From Sarcophilus harrisii (Eukaryota; Chordata; Mammalia; Dasyuromorphia; Dasyuridae), in assembly GCF_902635505.1 (NCBI RefSeq), contig NC_045432.1, positions 6,693,275 through 6,757,274 of the forward strand: 64,000 bases of DNA, read 5' to 3'. Under the pieces are notes generated by a model. The model saw only the letters and a program-made list of their open reading frames with translations. It ran no database searches and was not told the origin of the DNA. Position numbers and translations under genes: made by a program. This document shows positions 55,793-64,000 of the stretch, in pieces. How positions within the stretch are numbered: position 1 is the first letter of the stretch; the number at the start of each line of letters is the position of its first letter.

Positions 55793-57097
55793 TAAAACTA
55801 AAACAAGAAAAAAAAATATGATTATAGAGTGTTTATTTTGCTTTCTCATAAAAAAAATCTTCTCTGGCTCATAGGCTCTACTTTTGCTCTACTTTCTACT
55901 CTTAACCATACTGAGACTTAGGGATTTTTATCTAAGGTTATTACTTGGTACCCCTTCATCACTGGAAAAGTAGTTACACTAGAGTAATTACAAAACCCTC
56001 TGGCCATTTTACAAGATTAGCAGACTGTATTTATGGTACCAACCTCACTCAATTAGGGAAAACATTAGTTTATATTTACTTTCAGAACTGTTAACAATAG
56101 TGGTATGGAAAGGCTTTCCAAAAAGCAAGAAGATCCTTCATCCCCCAGGCTCTCCCTTCATTTCAAAGGTAATTGAACTATCCCCACTATTTAGGTTTTA
56201 TCTCAGGAAGCTCCATACCAGGGCAATCAAAGGCATCCCTGGGAAATGACAACAATTGAAATGCTATTTATTACCTGGGCAAAAGTACCTACGAACACCT
56301 ATAGAATATTTTTGGAAGTTTCCAAGAAAATAGTTTGTTATTTAAAGATAAAATAGGATAAACAGATTGAATTTTAAAACTCCCTGAGACTTTGAAGACA
56401 TGTGGCATTTCTGAAAGGGGAAAGGTCCTTGAAGACTGCAGCCAACCTGGGTGGTGCCCTTTCTCAGAACTCCTAAATTTTCAGTAGATCCAAGTATATC
56501 AGTGCTGGAATGGAAGACATGCAAGCAAAAACTAGGATGTTTTTATGAAGGGAGAAAGAGGAATGCAAAGTTTGGGGAAGGGTGGGAGGGGGAAAAAAAC
56601 AAAACAAAACAAAACATGTTGACTGCTGAAGGCTCCCTTCTAAGTCAGTACCAAGTCCTTGGTGATCAGGGCATCTTTTCTGGAGGTGCGGCTTTTTGTG
56701 TGAGGATGTCAAACGGAGGTTCTGACCGACGATGTCCATTAAAGATTCCATGGCACTTTCCAAGAGTCAGAGGTTTTAAGCTAGGTGTCCTGACTCAATG
56801 ACCACCTCTGGACTTGCCTTGTATCTACCTAACATTCCCCCTGCGGTTTTACAGTATTCTTCACTTTCCTTCCTAAACTGTTGTGCTGTGTTCTTGAACA
56901 GTTTTCACTTTTCCCCCCAAAGGTAGATGCACTTCAGTGCTGGGTGAAGTGATTCCCATATAATGTACACAACAAATGGACATATCTTCCTAGAATCCCA
57001 GCACCTGGAAAACAAATGTTATCATTAAAACTCCATAACCAAGTGTAAGCATCAAAAGTATAGAAAGGGTAAAGAGAGAATATCAGTATTTACCAGA

Positions 57098-57614
57098 TTA
57101 ATCGTCAGGCAAGAGCTTAAGCAACAGCTCCTCCACTCCCCTGACCTGTTAAACAAAGAGAAAAAAGAATAGAGCGCTCTCTCTCTCCCCCTCTCTCCTG
57201 GAGGGGGCGAAATCAAATTGGGAACAATTAGCCATAATACATACCATTAAGTGGTGCTCTATCTCCCATATCCTAGAGCTGTTATCCAGGTAGTGCTCTT
57301 CGGGGTACAGCTGCCACATTAGTGGTAGCTGTGAGGGAGGGAGATGACTGGGCCTGACTGCATCACTTAGGGGTACCTGTACCTGCTGCACTCGAGCCCT
57401 AATGAAACTGGTCTCCTATGGGGAAATAATTGTAAACACTGAAACCATACCCTCCCCAAAGACTGAAAATGGATAGAAACCGAGTTAATAGAAAAGCAAG
57501 AGTTACCTCTTCCACAAATGCAATCCATGTTCGCTGGTATTCATCCCGGTAGACACCTTCCTGGTGTACCCAGAGGTGATCAGGTGGGGCTCCCACAACG
57601 TCCCCTTCTGCCAT
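57098..57614 (-). CDS. MTCP1: p13MTCP1, TCL1-family AKT co-activator
   Basis: Three coding exons on the minus strand: 57,507-57,614, 57,245-57,415 and 57,098-57,145, all GT/AG and in phase, giving 108 residues (human 107). It starts MAEGDVVGAPPDHLWVHQEG, contains LPLMWQLYPEEHYLDNSSR, and ends VRGVEELLLKLLPDD, close to human throughout. TCL1-family proteins form a small beta-barrel that binds the AKT pleckstrin domain and raises AKT activity; human MTCP1 is activated by translocation in T-cell prolymphocytic leukaemia. The upstream 5' UTR exon is not located but in human lies in the CpG island shared with BRCC3. Minus-strand AATAAA at 56,267-56,272 is a candidate 3' end. CMC4 exons lie downstream, matching the human two-product locus. 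Confidence 0.96.
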
Positions 57615-57770
57615 TCTGGGCTTTGGGTTCCAATTCTAAGATTGCTTTTGGCCACCTAAGTCTGCAGCACCCATGCCCAGGACACAAGTGTGATTTCTGG
57701 GGTCTGAATGAATTTATGAGTGAGCTATTAGACCTGAAAGCAAACACCTGGTGCTAGAGATCACCTAGGG

Positions 57771-57972
57771 CAGGGGTTCTTAACCAAGAGTCTGAACTTG
57801 GCTTTCTTTTTTGTTAGTATTATTATTTTGATAACTGGACTTCAACATAATTGAATTCCTTGGTAATCCTATAGAGTTTACATTATGCATTCCAAAAACA
57901 AGATGCTGGGGAGGGATCTAGAGGTTTCACCAGAATGCCCAAGAGGTCCATGACAGAGGTTAAGAACCCCTC
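57771..57972. mobile_element. Non-autonomous hAT with inverted ends and 8-bp TSD
   Basis: A 202-bp element with ends CAGGGGTTCTTAACC and GGTTAAGAACCCCTC, inverted repeats differing at the outermost base. Flanks ACCTAGGG (57,763-57,770) and ACCTAGGA (57,973-57,980) are an 8-bp target duplication. No transposase. It lies in the presumed MTCP1 5' intron. Confidence 0.9.
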
Positions 57973-58639
57973 ACCTAGGAACTAGCTAAACTCATCCCTG
58001 TTTTCAAAGCCTAAAATTCAACAACGAAAACTAGAAGCCCACTGAAAACCAACTGTTCTAGGAGACCAACCACTCCTATTCTCAGGTAATGGCGGCGCCG
58101 GCGCAGCTTGGGAAATGTGCAAGGGAGGGTGGGCTCTGGCCAAATCACTTCTCCAACAAAGGGCTCTGGGGATTAGAGTCTGCCCCTAAATACCTCCCAC
58201 TTGTGACCAATACTTGTAGCTGCTGGAGGTGGGGGAGGAGAGGACCATTCTACAAACGCCAAGTCTGGCATTTTAAAGAACAGATGATAAGCTTGTTTTC
58301 CTGACTTTCTTAGAAAAGCAGCACAGTACGATGGCGCAAGCTCTAGACGTGAAATTAGGAAACCTGGGTTTAAGAACTAGAGAATTCCCATCTCCTAACC
58401 CTCACAACCTGGAGCCCACTAGCAGGCTTCTCTGATGTTGTTTCCTCATTCAGGGGCAAACAAAAATCCCACTTTGTAAATCCTAAAGCGCTATGATTCC
58501 GGCAGGCCAACAGTGTGAATGGCCTTTCTAGTTTTCTTTTTTAAGAGCAAAAGACACCTTACACTGAGATCCCCGAAACCAAACAAGCAGAACTCAATCA
58601 AGCTCTGACAGATCCCAAGCTAGAAAGACTCCAACAGAG

Positions 58640-58850
58640 TAACAGCTACTGTTTATACAGCACTTTACCTACACTGCTTCACCTGATAGCCACAACTATT
58701 ACTTCTATTTCAAGGTAGGTCCAATGGGTATTAAGATTACGATTTTACAAGGAGATGATGGCTTATGGTCACAAAGCTAATAAGTGAGATTTTAATGGAG
58801 TCTTTCTTAAGCACAGCACTCTCCACTACAGCAGGCAGCTTCTCACTGCA
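58640..58850 (-). repeat. MIR-type SINE
   Basis: GTTTATACAGCACTTTACC, TGGTCACAAAGCTAATAAG and GCACAGCACTCTCCACTAC, reversed core. Confidence 0.6.
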
Positions 58851-59164
58851 TGACTGGATCCTGTGACTGAGCAGGCTAGGTTAGTTCCACAGGTATGTGA
58901 TTGCCTATCAAAAGTCATCAACAAGTTGAGTTTGAGGGTCTGATGGGGTATCCAGTGTGGTAAAAGATAACTGGAGACAAGATACTGGAAGTCAGAAAAG
59001 CTATGAACTGGAGCTAGAAATCTGAGGATTATGCACATTGAGATGATGCTTGTGGCCCTAAGAATGAAAATAAAGGAAGAAAAGAAAAGGGCCAGAACTG
59101 TGTTGGTGCACCCCACCCCACCCCCACCCCCAGCCAGAGAAGAAAGCAGAGAGGAAAGAATGCT

Positions 59165-59350
59165 AACTGGAAAAATAGAATCAGAAAATGTTAAAACTGG
59201 AAGAGACCTTAGAGATTCCCCTTGTCCTGCTCTATCACACATTTGATGAATGAGGAAACTGGGGTCTATGAAATAATGTGATTTGCCCAAGGTTCAATAT
59301 CCAGTGACAGGACCAGAGGGCCAGGCCTCTTGATTGCCAAATAACTGCCA
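59165..59350 (-). repeat. MIR-type SINE
   Basis: AGAATCAGAAAATGTTAAAA, TGGAAGAGACCTTAGAGATT, GAATGAGGAAACTGGGG and TTTGCCCAAGGTTCAATATC. Confidence 0.7.
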
Positions 59351-59359
59351 TTCCATCAT

Positions 59360-60840
59360 GTTCTCCAAGGAGAGGATGAAAACAAATAGATTCAAAAAGA
59401 AGTTAGATAAATTCAAGGATGATATAGTCATAATGAATTACTAAAAGTGGGGATGCGTAGGGAAATCCCCAACTGCTTGAGGGGACATCAGAGAAGGTTG
59501 TTAGATAAGACACATTGCTCTTCTGGATCTGCCTCTAGTATTTGTTTCAAATCTTGTGTTAGTTAAACTTAAATGACTTAAGTAAAGGCTTTTTTTCCTC
59601 TGTACAATTCATTGGATTTTTTTGTTGTTGTTGTTTTACAATTAGAAAGCTACTTAAAATTTGCAGGTTTTTAGCTACAATTACTTATGTTTAACCATCA
59701 AATATACTTATTTTCTTTGAAGAATTAATAATTAAAAATATTTTTATTGAATCAAATAATCAGTAATTAAATTGGTCCAACTGAATTGATTATTGAATCT
59801 TAACCACCAGACAATTTTGTGATTGTACAATACATAAATAATTCAAGTTGAGAAAAACCACACTATATATACATGCACTGAAAGTTACTGAATGTAATTT
59901 TGGAATAAAAATAGACTATAGTAAACTATTTATATATATATATATATGACTTATTAGTTATATGGTAAAATATTAGTTGTAATTCTAAATTAATTAATAA
60001 TTATATTCTCATCCTGAATATATCTAAACATTTTACAAAGTAAAATCATCCACCACCCAAAAGCAGTCATCTCTTACATTCATAGAAGAATTGGCACAGT
60101 TGCTTTAGATGGGGAACCTGAAGGGAAATTTAAGTGGCCCCCTGCAGAGACACACTTTTGGGGTTCACCTGCTGTTACCACTGATGTCCTCAAATCCTGA
60201 ACAAAGTGCCATGGGATCTTTAATAAGCTCGTGTGCCAAGAATCTTGATCTTTTTAGAAAACCAAAAGGACATTTCTTTCCCCAAAGTCCAAAGGGAGAA
60301 TAGAATCTGGTTTGAAACTGACTTAGAGAAAAGAAGAAAGAGTACCAGCAACCGGGGAAGTTCTTCCCTTATCTTGTCCTTCCCCAAACTGGAGAACCTA
60401 CCTGACCTCCAAGATCTAAGAAGAAAATGAGATGAATCGGGGCGTTGTGCTGGAATCCTCAACTGTCCCTAAACTGTAGACCCCAAGGGCCCATTTCCAA
60501 AGCTACACTCAGATTCAGAAGCACCTTCCAGACTTCTTGAATCAAGAGGGGGCCGGTGGGTGGGAACTCCTCAAGCCAAACATCCTATGAAAAGGTCCCC
60601 AAGTTCGATGTGATCCCTTAAGCCCCGGGCCACTCCCTTTTCCTCTCCTCCCCCCCCCCCCCAAGACACAGCAAAGAGATTCTTTAATAAATGCCCCACC
60701 CCGCCACCTGTTTCTCGCTTAACCGGGCCCAAGGAAATCTGATAGAATGGCTCCTCTCTTCCCCTCATAACTCAAGGTGACACTCTTGGGGGGGGGGACA
60801 AACCTTGAACCTCGAGCCTGACTAATCTCTTCGAAAAGAG
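59360..60840. other. No exon identified; AT-rich intron of MTCP1/CMC4
   Basis: AT-rich sequence with a short TTG repeat (about 59,618) and a (TA)n run (59,930-59,947). Nothing conserved can be recognised by eye. Confidence 0.4.
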
Positions 60841-62560
60841 AGAGGAAGGGGGCCCGCGCCGCTCAGCAAGGGGGTGTGGGGAGAGGGGAGGGCGGGCGCT
60901 GAGCCTTGGTACCTGGGGGCGGGACGGCAGCAGCGCAACATTCCAGGCCTGAGGGAGGGGGGAGAGGCGGAGGAACGCGAGGCCGCACGAGGCCGAACGT
61001 AAAAGCGCGGGAAGGGCGCGCGAGGGGGAGGGGCCGTTAGCGGGTGTTGAGGAGAAAGGAAAGTTCTAGAACCCGCCTCGCCCCGTCGGTGTCTAGGCAA
61101 CCAGGGCGGCCCGGCGTGAGGCGCCCGGCCGCCTCCCTGTCTAAAAATGCCTAGCTCCACCGGAGCCTCAAAGTTCACCAAGCACACCTTAGGGCCCCCT
61201 ACCCGCCCGCCTGCCTCGGGCCTCGTCTGTCCCCGGGCCTCGCCTCCGCCTCAAGTCCCCACCCCGCGGCCCGCCTCCCACCAGGCCGCCGGCCGCCGCC
61301 GCCCCCCCCCCCTCCCGCGTCCTCCCCTTGCCCCCGCCGCCGCTGGCTGCCGCCCCCCCCTCCCCGGCTGCCGACCCCCCTCCCCGCTTTCGTCCCCCTG
61401 CTCCCACCGTCCGCCCGGCCCCACGGTCCGCCTCCACCAGCCCTCTCTCCTCCCCCAGGCCCGCCTCCCGAGGCGTCCGGAACCCCCCCCCCCCCCAACC
61501 ACCACCCCGGACATCCCGGCTGCCTCCCCCCTGGGGCTCGCACGGACCCGCTGGGTGGCTGGCTGCGCCGCCGATCCGGGCCGACACACGGGAAGAAGAG
61601 AGGAAGCCGAAGCGGGTCGCTAAGGGCCGACACAGCCGCACGGTCACGCTCGCAGTGCTACCGCTCTGCCGAGAGAGAGAGCTCTGCGGGTCACGACCGG
61701 CTGCTCTGGCACTCGGGGGCGAGTGGCGGGTTGGGCACGCGAGCGCCTCGGTAATAAAGGGGGCGGGCTACCGGCGCGCGCCGGGGCCAATCCAAGATGG
61801 CCGTGCTGGCGGTGCACCTCCAGTCGGACGCCTTCTTAGTGGCCCTCAACCATGCCCTCAGCACCGAAAAGGAGGAGGTCATGGGGCTCTGCCTCGGCGA
61901 GGTAAGGGGGTTCGGAACTTGGGGCGGCGCCGGGGGCTCTATGGCTAACTCTTAGTTCCCCCAGCTGCCTGTGGCCACCCCCCCCCCCATACCGGGGTGG
62001 GGCGGCCCTACCGAACGGGGGGGGGAGGGGTAGATAAGGTGAGGGGGTTACCGAGGGGGTGGAATGGGAGTCTCCGACGGGGGCGGGGCAGGGGTAGCCG
62101 AAGACCGGTCCATTGCGGGGGTGGGGGGGGGAGACGGGGACGGTGCGGGCCTGTCGAACCTTCTGCCGCCCCACCCTCCCCTGCGGCTGAGGCGCTTTAG
62201 GGCGACCTGCTGAGGCCTAGGCGGGGGAGGCGGGGGAGGGGGGGGCGCGTGGCGATCCGACTGGAGGGAGTGGGGCAGGGTGGGGGCGGCGAAGCTTAGG
62301 TCGGCAGACTCCGGCCCCCCGCCGGGCCGCGCCGTTTTTCCCAGCCCCCACCTTCCACGGGGTGGGGCGCCGGGACCTGCGAGCCGGGGCGACCTTAGAT
62401 CAGGCCGCCTTAGGGTGGGGGCGGCTACGGGCCCTTGGGCCCCCCTGCCCTCATCCGGGTGAGACGGGGCGGTCCGGCCGGGGGGGGGCGCGGTGCCGCT
62501 CCTGGATGGGACGCGGGGGGCCGAGCCCTTTTTGCTGCAGGGAGCGGGGGGCAGCACCCC
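60840..62560. promoter_or_regulatory. CpG island, likely bidirectional BRCC3 and MTCP1/CMC4 promoter
   Basis: CpG-dense, C- and G-run-rich sequence covering the BRCC3 start codon and the expected 5' end of the minus-strand MTCP1/CMC4 transcripts. In human these genes lie head to head with only about 150-200 bp between their starts. No TATA box. A YY1-like CAAGATGGCCG overlaps the BRCC3 ATG (61,793-61,803). Long open frames on both strands here are GC-composition artefacts; the minus-strand non-coding first exon cannot be delimited by eye. Confidence 0.75.
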
Positions 62561-64000
62561 CATACTCACAGCTCTCACTGAGCCCCAGACCTAGGCCAGC
62601 CTTGCGTGGTGCGGTGGGAGCTGCCGGCCTCCGAGCCCCCTCCTCCCGCTCTCTCTGCTCTTCCCCTCCCCTCGTCTCCCGCTCTCCCCCTCCCCTCTCT
62701 GGTCCTCCACATTCTGCTCGTGCTCTTCATCTCCCCCCCCACCGCTTCCCACCCCAATTCTCCCTCCCCTCGCATTCACTCATTCCCCCTCCCTCGCATC
62801 CCCCATTCCTCTCTCTCATCCCCCCCTGTCCTTCCCATCCCACTTCATTTTCCCCCCATCACATCCCATTCCCCAACGATGGCTGCTCAGGAGGTCTAGC
62901 CAAGCCTTGTAGTTGGACTAAATCTTCCCAAGTAAACGCATGAGGAAAATCTCTCCAGCGAATAAAGAAAACGAACAATAAACAATATATATTTTTCCCT
63001 TTTTAAAAACGTTTATTGCTAGGTTATACAATCCCTCATTAAGTTTCTGCTTCGAACTGAGCTATTTGAATACGAAATGCAGAAGTGAGACTGACGTTAC
63101 ACCACTGGTCTCTGAGAGCGATTGTAGTCCGGTGGTATTTGCAGATATTAGAATGGCAGGATCTCAGTCTCGCTCCTTCATTTGCAAATCCCGGTCTCCT
63201 TCCGCAGCAAGTCCAAATTCCTTAGCTTGCTATTCGAGGCCCTCTGCTGTCTGTCCTTAACCAACACCTTTAACCCATTTCCCCTGATTTGCCTAATTGG
63301 ATGCTTTACCACTTCCCAGACGGTTTCTTGGGCCCCCAACTGAATTCTCCTCCCCCCCACCCCGGGCTGCTTCCTCAGCGGCCCCCACGCTCCCGAACCG
63401 CCCGCTTCGGGTGCTCAGCCCTCGCCCTAATGCTCTGTGCCTTCCGAATTGTCCACAATGTTTATCCTGTGGCGGGGATTCTTAACCACGATCTGGGAAC
63501 TTGTTTTCAAAAAAGAAAAAAAAAAAAAGGTTGGATGTAAGAAAAAATGGGATGATTATTTCAGTAGACTCGATTTCTTGCCTAATCCCATGTGTTTAAA
63601 AACCTGATGCTGAGAAGGGGCTCACCAAGGCACCAGACCATCTCACGACTCCGAGGTGAAAGTCCCTGCCCCGTAGAATTGCCTTTCCTGCGGCTTTCCA
63701 GTCGGTGACCCTCAGACGCTGGCATTTTCAGTTCATTTTCCCCCCTCCCCCCAAACACACACGTGCTCAGATATGGTAACCGTTGGTCAATGTTTCCAAA
63801 TAGGCAATTCTCTCCATCTGAATGGGTTCGATACTTGTTTTTTCTTCTGATAGCAAAAGACGCAATTTGATCTTTGGAAGTGAGGGGTCTCATGGCTGTT
63901 TTGGGGCTTTTCTCTAGGTGGAGGTCGGCAAGATTGTCCACATCCACTCTGTCATCGTCCTGAGACGTTCAGATAAGAGGAAGGATCGAGTGGAGATTTC
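61797..64000 (+). CDS. BRCC3: BRCC36, K63-specific deubiquitinase, first two exons here (partial)
   Basis: Exon 1 (61,797-61,901) encodes MAVLAVHLQSDAFLVALNHA then LSTEKEEVMGLCLGE. The next exon seen starts at 63,918 after TTTTCTCTAG and reads VEVGKIVHIHSVIVLRRSDK then RKDRVEI, to the window edge. Both match BRCC36, a zinc JAMM/MPN+ deubiquitinase of the BRCA1-A (DNA damage) and BRISC complexes. E27 corresponds to the catalytic Glu33 of human; the zinc-binding His/Asp residues lie beyond the window. Human has about 24 further residues (beginning LNDD, ending VAEK) between these two blocks; I find no such exon in the 2-kb intron, and both borders are phase 0, so the join is in frame. The N-terminus is six residues shorter than human. 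Confidence 0.95.
62560..63917 (+). other. BRCC3 intron 1 distal part, no exon seen
   Basis: C-rich sequence to about 62,870, then ordinary composition. No splice-bounded frame resembling the human LNDDTRSDSK exon was found in any frame I read. Confidence 0.5.

Noticed and set aside
61147-61948. Long open frames on both strands across the BRCC3/MTCP1 CpG island
   Set aside because: Pro/Arg/Gly/Ala-rich and open in several frames at once, as expected of CpG-island DNA.

Overview
The window looks like a piece of a marsupial (metatherian) X chromosome. Four recognisable protein-coding genes sit in the order and orientation known from human Xq28: FUNDC2 (+), CMC4 (-), MTCP1 (-) and the first exons of BRCC3 (+, running off the right edge). 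The interspersed repeats are of marsupial type: tRNA-derived CORE-SINEs of the form GGGGCAGCTAGGTGG...GAGTTCAAATC...GTGTGACCCTGGGCAAGTCA, two classes of 5'-truncated L1 3' ends, old L2 and MIR copies, and small hAT elements. BRCC3 also lacks the short second coding exon that I recall in eutherian genes. I cannot name the species.

Layout. 1-10 kb: gene-free and repeat-rich, with several L1 tails carrying readable target-site duplications and a nested L1/solo-LTR/L1 stack at 6.3-8.4 kb. 10.5-12.5 kb: a very GC-rich open frame for a coiled-coil protein ending in a RanBP2-type zinc finger, best explained as a TEX13-family gene. 12.5-21.5 kb: no gene seen; a 2.5 kb AT-rich TA/TG satellite (16.1-18.6 kb) and L2 fragments. 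21.5-28.0 kb: a 6.5 kb G-rich minisatellite complex whose core repeats carry a CCAAT box (GGCCAATGG) in most copies and show higher-order duplications. 28.1-34.7 kb: FUNDC2, five coding exons with a CpG-island promoter containing a perfect CRE. 34.7-53 kb: gene-free and repeat-rich. 53.1-57.6 kb: CMC4 and MTCP1 on the minus strand. 60.8-62.6 kb: a CpG island between the MTCP1/CMC4 and BRCC3 5' ends, a likely bidirectional promoter. 61.8 kb to the end: BRCC3 exons.

How the genes relate. FUNDC2 is an outer mitochondrial membrane FUN14 protein and CMC4 is a twin-CX9C protein of the mitochondrial intermembrane space. MTCP1 is a TCL1-family AKT co-activator that in human shares a promoter and first exon with CMC4. 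BRCC3 is the K63-specific deubiquitinase of the BRCA1-A and BRISC complexes. Their adjacency reflects conserved synteny, not a pathway. I found no new multi-gene system. The features most worth a second look are the CCAAT-bearing minisatellite beside FUNDC2, the TEX13-like gene, and the missing BRCC3 exon.
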